A stretch of 64,000 bases of DNA from CAYPNP01 sp964412195. Its GTDB lineage: Bacteria > Acidobacteriota > JAAYUB01. Position numbers and translations under genes: made by a program. The stretch lies in assembly GCA_964412195.1 (NCBI GenBank), contig CAYPNP010000001.1, positions 1 to 64,000 of the forward strand, read 5' to 3'. Under the pieces are notes generated by a model. It was not told the DNA's origin. It saw only the letters and a program-made list of their open reading frames with translations, and did no database searches. Positions 40,353 to 49,415 of this stretch are shown here, piece after piece (position 1 is the stretch's first letter; the number at the start of each line of letters is the position of its first letter).

Positions 40353-41690
40353 ATGAACAGAAAAACACACAGAACCTTGGGGTTGTTCCCGGTCGTCTTG
40401 GTCTTGTGCACCCTGGCATTGCCGGGAACGGCCTGGGCGAAGATCGACGGGGTGACCGGCACCTTCTTCGCCATGACCGCCCGGGCGGGCTATATCTCCC
40501 TGGCGGACGGCAACGCCCTCTACTGCTGGGGATACAGCGTGGGGGCCAGCCTGCAATATCCCGGCCCGACCCTGATCGTGAACCAGGGGGACACCGTCAC
40601 CATTACCCTGACCAACATGCTGCCGGCGTCGGCGGGCAACGTGTCCATCGTCTTCCCGGGGCAGTCGGTGACCGCCCTCGGCGGCGTGACCGGCGGCCTG
40701 ACCCAGGAGGCCCCGCCGGACGGCCTCACCGCCGTCTCCTACTCGTTCGTCGCCGGCAATCCCGGCACGTACCTATACCACAGCGGGACCGAACCGGACC
40801 TGCAGGTGGAGATGGGCCTGATGGGCATCCTGATCGTGCGGCCCGCCGGCTTCGACCCGCTGCACCCGCAGGCTTACAACCATGCGGCCACGGCCTACGA
40901 CCGGGAGTACCTCTTCCTGCTGTCCGAGATGGACCCGCGGATCCACTCTACCGTCGAGATGCTGGGCAAGGGCGCGCTGGCCGGCACGGACTACCTGACC
41001 GACTACTTCCCCAACTACTTCTTCATCAACGGGCGCGTCTCGCCGGACATCATGGCCCCCGCGGGTCCGTCCTTCTCCCTGCCGAACCAGCCGTACAACT
41101 GCATGCCGCAGGCCCATCCCGGCGAGAAGATCCTGATGCGGGTGGTGGGCGGCGGGCATGACCTGCACCCCTACCACTTCCACGGGAACCACGCCCGGAT
41201 CATCGCCATGGACGGCCGCCTGATGGAGAGCGTGCCGGGCGTGTCCGGCCCGGACACCGGCCGGTTGAGCTACACCATCCAATCCGTGCCCGGGGAGACG
41301 GTGGACGCCATTTTTATCTGGGACGGCAAGGACCTCGGGTGGGACATCTACGGCACCGACGCCGCGCACATGGCCACCACCCTGGTGGACAACAACGGCG
41401 ACGGCTATGACGACACCACCCACGAGTGGATCGCCGATCACGGCAAGCCCATCCCCGTGGTCCTGCCGGACATCACCAACACCCTGAACGGGCCGTTCTA
41501 CAGCGGCAGCCCGTACCTGGGCGCGGCCGGCGTCCTGCCGCCGGGCGAAGGCGGACTCAACCCGAACGCGGGCTACGCGTTCATGTGGCACTCCCACACG
41601 GAGAAGGAACTGACCAACTGGGGCATCTTCCCCGGAGGCCTGATGACCATGCTCATCGTCCAGCCTCCCGGCGTGCCCATCACGGAATAG
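40353..41690 (+). CDS. Multicopper oxidase subunit B (cassette 2)
   Basis: The 445-residue protein has a signal peptide ending TAWA. The first cupredoxin domain lacks ligands (NVSIVFPGQ; YHSGTEPDLQVEMG). The last domain has HPYHFHGNH (272-280) and MWHSHTEKE (412-419), giving cluster ligands H275, H277, H413 and H415. The calcium-loop-like insert DNNGDGYDDT is kept. It is separated by 17 bp from subunit A, with GTAGGAGGAG before the start. Conservation of the same missing and retained ligands in two diverged cassettes shows that the split is functional and not a frameshift. Confidence 0.9.
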   Translation: MNRKTHRTLGLFPVVLVLCTLALPGTAWAKIDGVTGTFFAMTARAGYISLADGNALYCWGYSVGASLQYPGPTLIVNQGDTVTITLTNMLPASAGNVSIVFPGQSVTALGGVTGGLTQEAPPDGLTAVSYSFVAGNPGTYLYHSGTEPDLQVEMGLMGILIVRPAGFDPLHPQAYNHAATAYDREYLFLLSEMDPRIHSTVEMLGKGALAGTDYLTDYFPNYFFINGRVSPDIMAPAGPSFSLPNQPYNCMPQAHPGEKILMRVVGGGHDLHPYHFHGNHARIIAMDGRLMESVPGVSGPDTGRLSYTIQSVPGETVDAIFIWDGKDLGWDIYGTDAAHMATTLVDNNGDGYDDTTHEWIADHGKPIPVVLPDITNTLNGPFYSGSPYLGAAGVLPPGEGGLNPNAGYAFMWHSHTEKELTNWGIFPGGLMTMLIVQPPGVPITE

Positions 41691-41704
41691 AAGGAGATAC
41701 GGCT

Positions 41705-42853
41705 ATGAACGCAACCAACAAAACCCGCTTCGCTTTCCTGGTCGTAGCGCTGGCCGCCCTGTCCGTGATGGCCGGCACGGTCTCCGCCGTGGACGTCTAC
41801 CTGGCCGCGAAGCCCTTCACGAAGACCATGTCGGATGCCACCCCCGTTCCCATGTGGGGCTATGAGCAATACACCGACGGCAACTACAGCACGGTGCTCA
41901 CGCCGGTCAGCACGCCGGGGCCCCTGATCACGGTGCCGGTGGGCGACACCACGCTGAACATCCACCTGCGGAACGACCTGGCCGTGCCCACCTCGATCTT
42001 CATCCCGAACCTCTACGCGCATCTGGCCCCGGTGTTCTTCACCGATGCGCAGGGCCGCCAGCGGGCCCAATCGTTCGACAAGGAAGTGGCCCCGGGCGCC
42101 ACCGACACGTACACCTGGAACAACGTCCGCCCCGGCAGCTACCTCTACGAGAGCGGCAGCCACCCGGCGGTCCAGGTGCAGATGGGCCTCTATGGCGCGG
42201 TGAAGAAGGACAACACCGCGGGCGAGGCGTACCCCGGCCAGCCGTACGACCTGGAGCAGATCCTCTTCTTCAGCGAGATCGACTACGGCCTGCACCAGGC
42301 CGTAGTCAACGGCAGCTACGGCCAGCCCAACTCCGCGTACATCACCACGATCTACTACAAGCCCAAGTACTACCTTGTGAACGGGACGGAATACACCCTG
42401 GGGCAGTCGGTGGTGAGCGGGACCGGCACCGAACGCGTGCTGGTCCGCTGTTACAACGCCGGATTGAAGCCCCACACCGCCGTCCTGCTGGGTGCGGACT
42501 TCAACCTGATCGCCGACGATGGATACCCGTCGCCCTACCCGCACGGGCAGTACACCGCCTACCTGCCTCCCGGCAAGGTGATCGACGCCGTCGTCACCCG
42601 CCCGGGAGCCGGGGTGCTCCACCTGTATGACCGGGCGCTCTACCCGGCCACGGCGTCGCCGATGCCCGACCTCAACCTCGACGGCCTGGTGACCCTGTTC
42701 GACGCGGCCATCCTCACGGATTACCTGGGCGGCAACATCACGCAGGGCGATCCCCCGTTCATCGCCACGCTGGGTTCGGCCGACCTGAACCAGGACGGGG
42801 CGATCGATTCCACCGACCTGATCCTCCTGATCCTCCGCGTGAGCACGCCCTGA
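41705..42853 (+). CDS. Copper-ligand-free MCO-like subunit C with dockerin (cassette 2)
   Basis: The 382-residue protein has a signal peptide (ending GTVSA), two cupredoxin-like domains without copper ligands (TSIFIPNLYAHLAPV; YESGSHPAVQVQMGLYG) and a C-terminal dockerin (about 315-382, DLNLDGLVTLFDAAIL and ADLNQDGAIDSTDLILLIL). It is the same length as the cassette 1 subunit C. AAGGAGATACGGCT precedes ATG 41705, 14 bp after subunit B. Confidence 0.8.
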   Translation: MNATNKTRFAFLVVALAALSVMAGTVSAVDVYLAAKPFTKTMSDATPVPMWGYEQYTDGNYSTVLTPVSTPGPLITVPVGDTTLNIHLRNDLAVPTSIFIPNLYAHLAPVFFTDAQGRQRAQSFDKEVAPGATDTYTWNNVRPGSYLYESGSHPAVQVQMGLYGAVKKDNTAGEAYPGQPYDLEQILFFSEIDYGLHQAVVNGSYGQPNSAYITTIYYKPKYYLVNGTEYTLGQSVVSGTGTERVLVRCYNAGLKPHTAVLLGADFNLIADDGYPSPYPHGQYTAYLPPGKVIDAVVTRPGAGVLHLYDRALYPATASPMPDLNLDGLVTLFDAAILTDYLGGNITQGDPPFIATLGSADLNQDGAIDSTDLILLILRVSTP

Positions 42854-42879
42854 ACGAGAGAGAGACTGGAACGAGGCAT

Positions 42880-43386
42880 ATGAACAAGCAACTCGACCGA
42901 TCCTGCCCACAGATCCCTCCCCACAGGCGCGGCGGTCCCATCCCTGCCAGGGTGGGCGCCGCGCTCCTCCTCTTGCTCCTCCCGCCGCTCTGGGGGGCCG
43001 GACTCGTGTCCGGCCTGCCTGCTTCCCCGCAGGCGGAGAGCCGGGACATGAGCGTGGAGCAACGCTACGGGATCAAGGTGGTCGGGGTCCACCTCACCGC
43101 GGCGGGGTACATGCTGGATTTCCGCTTCCGGGTCCTCGACCCGGCACGGGCCGGGTACCTGTTCGATGCCAGCGTCAAACCCTGCCTGGTCGACCAGGCG
43201 TCCGGGGCCCGCATGATGGTGCCGGCGCCGCCCAAGATCGGGGCGCTCCGCTCCTCGGCGAAAACCGTGCTGGCAGACCGGAACTACTTCATCCTCTTCG
43301 CCAACCCGGGGCAATTCATCAAGCCCGGCAGCAAGGTGACGGTGGAGATCGGCGTTTTCAAGGTGGCGGATTTGGTCGTCCAGTGA
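42880..43386 (+). CDS. Small secreted protein of unknown function (cassette 2)
   Basis: This 168-residue paralogue of the product of 21899-22489 has a signal/anchor at about 23-45 and a conserved domain: GIKVVGVHLTAAGYMLDFRF, PPKIGALRSS, FILFANPGQFIKPGSKVTV. It lacks the long Pro/Ala linker of copy 1. It is conserved in position between subunit C and the protease. The function is unknown. Confidence 0.75.
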   Translation: MNKQLDRSCPQIPPHRRGGPIPARVGAALLLLLLPPLWGAGLVSGLPASPQAESRDMSVEQRYGIKVVGVHLTAAGYMLDFRFRVLDPARAGYLFDASVKPCLVDQASGARMMVPAPPKIGALRSSAKTVLADRNYFILFANPGQFIKPGSKVTVEIGVFKVADLVVQ

Positions 43387-43405
43387 CGAAACGGCGGGAG
43401 GTTCC

Positions 43406-45208
43406 ATGAGCATGCGGAGGCGAATGCCCCAGGCTTGGCCAGCAGCCACCGCCGTGGTTTGGCTGCTGCTGGCGGGCCTGGCCGCCGGGGAGGCGCGGGC
43501 GGGGGTGATCACGCCCGAGCTGCAGGCCCGCCTGATGGTGGCCGGGCCGGAGGAAGAAATTCCGGTCATCATCTGCTTCGGCAACCGGGTCGACCTTGCG
43601 GCATTCGGCAACCAGCTGGCCGGCGGCAGGGGGAGACAGCGCGAGCTGCTCGTCCAGGCCTTGCGCAGCCAGGCGGATGTCAGCCAGCAACGAATTGTCG
43701 ATCTGTTAAAACGGAGGGGAAGCTCACGCCAGACAGTTTTATGGCTGTCCAACCGCCTGGCCGTGCTGGTGCGGCCGGCGGTTATTGTTGAAATGGGGGG
43801 GATGCCGGGGGTGGACTGCATCGGGCTCGACGCCGCGATGACATTGGGGGAGTCCACTCCCGGCACTATTTCCACCGGCGGCTGGAACCTGGCGGCCCTG
43901 CATGTGCCCGACATGTGGGACCTGGGTTTCGACGGATCGGGCGTGACCGTCGCCACGCTGGACACCGGGGCGGATCCGCTGCACGCCGACCTGCAGGGCC
44001 GGTGGAGGGGCGGCGCCGACAGCTGGTTCGATCCCAGCGGCCAGCATGCCACGCCGCACGACGCCAACGGTCACGGGACCCAGGTGCTGGGTCTCCTGGT
44101 CGGCGGGAACGCCGGCGGCACCGCGATCGGCGTGGCGCCGGGCGCGAAATGGATCGCCGCCAAGATCTTCGACGACGCCGGCGTGGCCACATTCAGCGGG
44201 ATCCACCAGGCGTACCAATGGCTGCTGGATCCGGACGGCGACCCGGCGACGGACGATGCCCCGGATATCGTGAACAACTCGTGGGGGCTGCAGGGGAGCG
44301 TCAACCAGTGCGTGCAGGAGTTCCATGACGACCTGGCCGCCTTGCGCGCGGCCGGGATCGCAGTGGTCTTCGCCGCCGGCAACGAGGGGCCGGGAGAGGC
44401 CACCAGCCTCAGCCCGGCGGACGACCCTGGCAGCTTCGCCGTGGGGGCCCTGAACGATGCCCTCACCGTCGCCCTGTTCAGCGGCCGGGGCCCGTCGGCG
44501 TGCGACGGGCGGATCTGGCCCGAGGTCACCGTGCCGGGAGTCAACCTCCGCACGGCCGACCTGACGTCCGGCGGCATCTTTCCCAACGCCTACGCTTACG
44601 TAACCGGGACTTCCTTCGCCGCGCCGGAGGTCAGCGGGGCGCTGGCCCTGCTGCGGCAGGCCTTCCCGGAACTCGCGGCGGCGGACCTGGCGGCGGGTCT
44701 GCTGGCGGCGTCGGAGGACCTGGGGGTCGCGGGGCCGGACAACGACTATGGGCACGGGCTTCCGGACCTCGTGGCGGCCTACGCCCTGCTGCTGAACCAG
44801 GCCATGGGCGCGGACAAGGACCACGACGGCTACTGCGCCGGTCCGGCCGGCGGGGACCATCCGGACTGCAACGACAGCGACCCGACGATCCACCCGGGCG
44901 CGGCGGAGATCAAGCACGACGGCATCGACCAGGACTGCAACGGCTACGACCTCACGATCGATATCCTGGAGGCCGTGTTCGATTCCGCGACCGATACACT
45001 GCGGGTGAAGGCCACCAGCGAGCTGCTGGCGTCGGGGGCGATCCGGCACAGCGGGCTCGAGCTGGAGGGCTATGGCCGCATGGAGCGGAAGGGGACCCGG
45101 CGCTGGGTGTGGTGGGAAAAGACCGTCAAACACGTCCACGGCAAGCCGGGTTCCGTCGTCGTCTGCGGCGTCGAGGGGTCCACCTCCGCGCCCGTGGCGT
45201 CCAAATAA
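43406..45208 (+). CDS. Secreted subtilisin-like (S8) serine protease with MopE-type metal-binding motif (cassette 2)
   Basis: The 600-residue paralogue of the cassette 1 protease has a signal peptide (about 1-32), a propeptide region, and triad D186 (TLDTGAD), H223 (NGHGTQV) and S403 (GTSFAAP), with N326 in AAGNEG. The MopE-type motif (about 470-512) reads DCNDSDPTIHPGAAE then GIDQDCNG. It ends with the same ~80-residue C-terminal beta-domain. GGGAGG precedes ATG 43406. It is the last gene of cassette 2. Confidence 0.9.
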   Translation: MSMRRRMPQAWPAATAVVWLLLAGLAAGEARAGVITPELQARLMVAGPEEEIPVIICFGNRVDLAAFGNQLAGGRGRQRELLVQALRSQADVSQQRIVDLLKRRGSSRQTVLWLSNRLAVLVRPAVIVEMGGMPGVDCIGLDAAMTLGESTPGTISTGGWNLAALHVPDMWDLGFDGSGVTVATLDTGADPLHADLQGRWRGGADSWFDPSGQHATPHDANGHGTQVLGLLVGGNAGGTAIGVAPGAKWIAAKIFDDAGVATFSGIHQAYQWLLDPDGDPATDDAPDIVNNSWGLQGSVNQCVQEFHDDLAALRAAGIAVVFAAGNEGPGEATSLSPADDPGSFAVGALNDALTVALFSGRGPSACDGRIWPEVTVPGVNLRTADLTSGGIFPNAYAYVTGTSFAAPEVSGALALLRQAFPELAAADLAAGLLAASEDLGVAGPDNDYGHGLPDLVAAYALLLNQAMGADKDHDGYCAGPAGGDHPDCNDSDPTIHPGAAEIKHDGIDQDCNGYDLTIDILEAVFDSATDTLRVKATSELLASGAIRHSGLELEGYGRMERKGTRRWVWWEKTVKHVHGKPGSVVVCGVEGSTSAPVASK

Positions 45209-45240
45209 ATCCATTCTGCCGGTTCGGCGTTCGTCTTTCC

Positions 45241-45313
45241 ATTGCGGATATCGGATTGCGGATTTCGGATTTCAATCCGCAATTCCAAATCCGCACTCCG
45301 CACTCCGCAATCA
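45241..45313. repeat. ATTGCGGATT-type inverted repeat cluster after cassette 2
   Basis: Four to five copies of a GCGGATTTCGGATT/AATCCGCAATTCC-like unit occur in both orientations in the 207-bp spacer 45209-45415, allowing hairpins. Related sequence is found near 1404 and 49381. There is no gene in the spacer. Confidence 0.6.
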
Positions 45314-45377
45314 CCCCAACCCTGTTTCTCGGAAAGGGAACGGAGGGTCAGGGCTGGATTCTACACATCGTTTTCCG

Positions 45378-45383
45378 TATAAT
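45378..45383 (+). promoter_or_regulatory. Perfect -10 box TATAAT before the propeller kinase
   Basis: TATAAT lies 33 bp upstream of the kinase ATG. The -35 position (TGGATT, 45355-45360, 17-bp spacing) matches the consensus poorly. Confidence 0.35.
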
Positions 45384-45415
45384 GGGCTTAGTTCAATCGG
45401 TACCATAGGGTTCGG

Positions 45416-48400
45416 ATGATGGCGCACATGGAAACGGACTCCCTCCGGAGGAGTAGGGAACGGACGGCTCTACGCCGTTTCGTGGCGGCATGCATCCTCG
45501 CCTCCGCGGTCTGGACCGCGCCGGCGGGCCTGCCGTCCGCCGCGCCTTACCCCGGGCAAGGAAAACTCGCGTTCCAGCACATCACCGCGGATGACGGCCT
45601 GTCCAACAACACCGTCCGCGGCATCGTCCAGGATCGGCAGGGCTACCTCTGGTTCGGCACCGAGGACGGCCTGAACCGTTATGACGGATACTCCTTCACC
45701 ACCTATCGCCATCTCCCCCAGGACCCCGGGACCGTCGGCGACGATTTCATCTGGGCCCTCAGCCTGGCCCCAGACGGCGGGATCTGGGTCGGGACCAACG
45801 ACGGAGGGCTATCGCGCTGCGATCCCGAGACCCGCCGCTTCCGTGTCTGGGCGCACGATCCCGCACAATCCGGCAGCCTGAGCGACAACAACGTCCGCTC
45901 CGTCTGCGCGGCCCCGGACGGCACGGTCTGGGCCGGCACCCAGGCGGGCGGTCTCAACCACCTGGATCCGGCCGGCGGCACCATTCGGATCTACCGGCAC
46001 CACCCCGCGATCCCCGGCAGCCTCGCCCACGACACCGTCATGGCGGTCTGCGTCGACCGGTCCGGCGTCCTGTGGGCCGGCACCAGCGACGGGCTGGACC
46101 GCTGGGACCCGGCCCACGGCGGATTCATCCACTACCGGCACGATCCCGCCGATCCCGGCAGCCTCAGCCATCCGGTCATCGTGGCCCTCCTGGAGGACGA
46201 CGCCGGCGCCCTGTGGGTGGGCACCGAAGACGGCCTGAACCGGCTGGACCGCGCCACCGGCCGGTTCACCCGCTATTCCCACGACCCGCGGGACCCCGGC
46301 TCCCTGCCCCACGACAATGTGCTCTCTCTCCACCAGGATCACGAAGGCCGCCTCTGGGTGGGCACCGTGGGCGGAGCGGCCCTGCTGGACCGGGCCACGG
46401 GCCGCTGCCGCCGCTTCCGGGCCGAGCCGAGCCGCCCCGACAGTCTCGGCAACAACGTGGTCATCGCCGCCTTCGAAGATGCCGGGGGCACGCTCTGGTT
46501 CGGCACCGGCGGCGGGATCAGCCGGTACAATCCCTTCAATTGCCGCTTCGAGCGAATCACCCCCGTTCCCGGCGATCCCGACAGCCTCGGCGCCCCCATC
46601 GTCCGGTCCATCCTGATGGACCGCGCGGGGCTGCTGTGGGTCGGGTTCGTGGACGGCGGCCTTGACCGGATCGACCTCTCCGCCGGCCGTTTCACCCATT
46701 ATCGCAACCGGCCGGGAGATCCCGCCAGCCTGGGCCGGGACATGGTGTCCACCCTCTACGAAGACCGGCAGGGACGGTTCTGGGTCGGCACGTGGGGCAG
46801 CGGGCTGGACCGGATGGACCGCGCCCGCGGCACCTTCACCCACTACCGCAGCCGGGCCGACGACCCGGCCACCCTGAGCAGCGACATCGTCCAGGCGATC
46901 GCGGAGGACCCGTCAGGGAACCTGTGGGTGGGCACGGAAAACGGGCTGAACCGGATGGATCCCGCCACGGGCCGGGTGACTCGGTTCCGCCACGATCCCG
47001 CCTCCCCCGACAGCCTGAGTGACAACCGCATCCAGTCGGGCGCCCTGTGCTTCGACCGCTCCGGCGCCTTGTGGGTCGGGACCTGGCAGGGCCTCAACCG
47101 GATGGATCCCGCCACCGGCCGGTTCACCCGGTACGAACGCGATCCGGCCAACCCCCGGAGCCTGGGCGACAGCCGCATCACTGCGGTGATCGAGGGCGTC
47201 GACGGGCGTCTCTGGGTCGGTACGTACGGGGGCGGACTGCACCTCCTGGAACCCGACCGGAGATCCTTCCTCCGCTACACCGTGGCCGACGGCCTGCCCA
47301 GCAACATGGTGTACTGCATCCAGGAAGACGCCGGCGGGCGCCTCTGGCTGAGCACCAACAGCGGCTTGTCCCGGTTCGATCCCCGGGCCCGCGCCTTTCG
47401 CAATTTCGACGTCACGGACGGCCTCCAGAGCAACCAGTTCTTCTGGGGCGCCAGCGGCCGCGGCCCCGACGGACGTCTGCTCTTCGGCGGCGTCCGGGGC
47501 CTGAACGTGTTCGACCCGCAGGCGATCCGCGACAATCCCCACGTCCCCCCCGTGGTCCTGACCGCCTTCCGGAAGTTCGACCAGCCGGTGGATCTCGGCG
47601 CCGACCTCGCTCGGGTGCCGGAGCTCATCCTCGAGTACACGGACAACTTCTTCAGTTTCGAGTTCGCCGCCCTGGACTTCGCCGAGCCGTCCAAGAACCG
47701 GTACGCCTACCGGCTGGAGGGTTTCGATCGGGACTGGGTCCACTGCGGCACCCGGCGCTATGCCAGCTACACCAACATCGGCGGTGGGGAGTACGTGTTC
47801 CGGGTGCGAGCGGCCAACAACGACGGGGTGTGGAACCGGGAGGGCGCGTCCGTCCGCATCCGCGTCCGCCCCCCCTTCTGGGCGACCGGGTGGTTCCAGA
47901 TCCTGGCCATCCTGCTGCTGGCCGGGATCCTGCTGGGCGGCTACCAGCTGCGGATCCGCGGCGTCCTCCGGCGGCAGCGGGAGCTGGCGGCGCTGGTGTC
48001 CGAGCGCACCCGGCAGCTCGAGGAGAAGAACGTCGCCCTGGCCGCCCGCCGGGACGAACTGGAAACCATCGACAAAATCGTCTCCTCGATCAATGCCGGC
48101 ATCCAGTTCACCGACGTGCTGGACGCCATCGTCCGGGAAACCGCCATCATCCCGGGCGCCGAGCGGGCCTCCTTCCTGGTGCTGGACCGGGGGGCCGGCA
48201 TGTTCCGCTTCCAGGCGCTGCGGGGCTGGCCCGAAGGCGTGCGCCGGCAGGCCGTCCTGGCGCCGGAGGAGGCCGCGCGCCGTTTCCTGGCCGGCGCGGA
48301 GGAGATCTTCCCCGACATCTTTCTGGCGCAGGCACGGCCCGACCAGCTCCCGTCGGAGGCGGACACCCTCGGCGGGCGGATCCGCTCCCGGCTGACGTTG

Positions 48401-49306
48401 CGGATCCCGGTCAACCAGCGGGTGGAGGGGTACCTCCTCCTCGAGAACCAGCTGGATCCCACGGCTTTCGCCCACGCCGACATCCTGCTGCTCCGGAGCC
48501 TCAAGGAGCACATCCAGGCCGCCTTCATCAAGACCCGCATCCTGGACGAGCTGCGTCTGCTCAACGAGAAGAAGAACGAGTTCCTCGGCCTGGCCGCCCA
48601 CGACCTGCGCAATCCGCTCAACGCCGTGATCAACCGGGTCGGCCTGTTGCAGCGTCAGGTCCGCGAGGGGCGCTGCGATGCCGGCGCCGCCGACGACCTG
48701 GAGCGGGTGCTGCGGGCGGCCGAGCACATGCAGACCCTGATCAACGAGCTGCTGGACCTCTCGGCCATCGAAGCCGGCCGGCTGACCCTGTGCCGCAAAC
48801 CGGAGAGCGTGACCGCCCTGCTGCAGGAGATCAGCGCCTTCTACCAGCGGATCGCCGGCGAGAAGAACATCCGGCTGGAGGTCAACCCCGGCCCCGACAT
48901 GCCGACGGTGCCCATGGACAAGGCCAGGCTCCTGGAGGTCCTGGACAACCTGCTGAGCAATGCCGTCAAGTTCACCTATCCGGGCGGGGCGATCCGGGTC
49001 TGGCCGGAGCTGGCGGAGCGCGAGGTGCGCATCCACGTCTCGGACACCGGGCAGGGCCTGGGCGAAGCCGACCTGCGGGACGTCTTCACGGGATTCAAGA
49101 AGCTGAGCGCCCGGCCCACCGGCGGGGAGTCCAGTACCGGCCTCGGGCTGGCCATCGTCAAGAAGATTGTGGAAGCGCACGGCGGCTCCGTCGGGGTGCG
49201 GAGCCGCAAGGGGGAGGGCGCCGTCTTCACCGTGTCCCTGCCGCGCGCGGAGGACAAGTGCGGCGACTGCCCGGCGCGCGGCCCGGAGTGCGGCGCAAAC
49301 CCCTGA
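45416..49306 (+). CDS. Two-component-regulator-propeller sensor histidine kinase
   Basis: The 1296-residue kinase has an N-terminal signal/anchor (about 22-45). Many ~45-residue Reg_prop blades (about 50-690; repeated LWVGT.DGLNRLD..TG.F..Y.HDP) probably form two seven-bladed propellers outside the membrane. A Y_Y_Y domain (about 730-820, GGGEYVFRVRAANNDGVW) is followed by one membrane helix (about 823-845), a GAF domain (about 880-1030), HisKA with AHDLRNP (His 1062) and a HATPase. The C-terminus has a cysteine-rich tail (KCGDCPARGPECG). There is no receiver or DNA-binding domain, so a separate regulator is needed. It follows cassette 2 by 207 bp and might signal to one of the stand-alone receivers. 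Confidence 0.92.
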   Translation: MMAHMETDSLRRSRERTALRRFVAACILASAVWTAPAGLPSAAPYPGQGKLAFQHITADDGLSNNTVRGIVQDRQGYLWFGTEDGLNRYDGYSFTTYRHLPQDPGTVGDDFIWALSLAPDGGIWVGTNDGGLSRCDPETRRFRVWAHDPAQSGSLSDNNVRSVCAAPDGTVWAGTQAGGLNHLDPAGGTIRIYRHHPAIPGSLAHDTVMAVCVDRSGVLWAGTSDGLDRWDPAHGGFIHYRHDPADPGSLSHPVIVALLEDDAGALWVGTEDGLNRLDRATGRFTRYSHDPRDPGSLPHDNVLSLHQDHEGRLWVGTVGGAALLDRATGRCRRFRAEPSRPDSLGNNVVIAAFEDAGGTLWFGTGGGISRYNPFNCRFERITPVPGDPDSLGAPIVRSILMDRAGLLWVGFVDGGLDRIDLSAGRFTHYRNRPGDPASLGRDMVSTLYEDRQGRFWVGTWGSGLDRMDRARGTFTHYRSRADDPATLSSDIVQAIAEDPSGNLWVGTENGLNRMDPATGRVTRFRHDPASPDSLSDNRIQSGALCFDRSGALWVGTWQGLNRMDPATGRFTRYERDPANPRSLGDSRITAVIEGVDGRLWVGTYGGGLHLLEPDRRSFLRYTVADGLPSNMVYCIQEDAGGRLWLSTNSGLSRFDPRARAFRNFDVTDGLQSNQFFWGASGRGPDGRLLFGGVRGLNVFDPQAIRDNPHVPPVVLTAFRKFDQPVDLGADLARVPELILEYTDNFFSFEFAALDFAEPSKNRYAYRLEGFDRDWVHCGTRRYASYTNIGGGEYVFRVRAANNDGVWNREGASVRIRVRPPFWATGWFQILAILLLAGILLGGYQLRIRGVLRRQRELAALVSERTRQLEEKNVALAARRDELETIDKIVSSINAGIQFTDVLDAIVRETAIIPGAERASFLVLDRGAGMFRFQALRGWPEGVRRQAVLAPEEAARRFLAGAEEIFPDIFLAQARPDQLPSEADTLGGRIRSRLTLRIPVNQRVEGYLLLENQLDPTAFAHADILLLRSLKEHIQAAFIKTRILDELRLLNEKKNEFLGLAAHDLRNPLNAVINRVGLLQRQVREGRCDAGAADDLERVLRAAEHMQTLINELLDLSAIEAGRLTLCRKPESVTALLQEISAFYQRIAGEKNIRLEVNPGPDMPTVPMDKARLLEVLDNLLSNAVKFTYPGGAIRVWPELAEREVRIHVSDTGQGLGEADLRDVFTGFKKLSARPTGGESSTGLGLAIVKKIVEAHGGSVGVRSRKGEGAVFTVSLPRAEDKCGDCPARGPECGANP

Positions 49307-49319
49307 AATCCAGGAATCG

Positions 49320-49402
49320 AACCGCAAAGGCGCGAAGAGCGCAAAGAGGGGACCTGGGATCTGGGGGCTGGGACCTGGGCCAATCCGCAATTCGCAATTC
49401 GC
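49320..49402. repeat. Dispersed repeats after the propeller kinase
   Basis: ACCGCAAAGGCGCGAAGAGC (49321-49340) recurs in inverse orientation at about 56131-56149. The adjacent ATTCGCAATTCGCA stretch (49381-49402) is of the type seen near 1404 and 45241. The spacer between the kinase and the VWFA gene holds no gene. Confidence 0.6.
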
Positions 49403-49415
49403 ACTGGAGGTTGCG

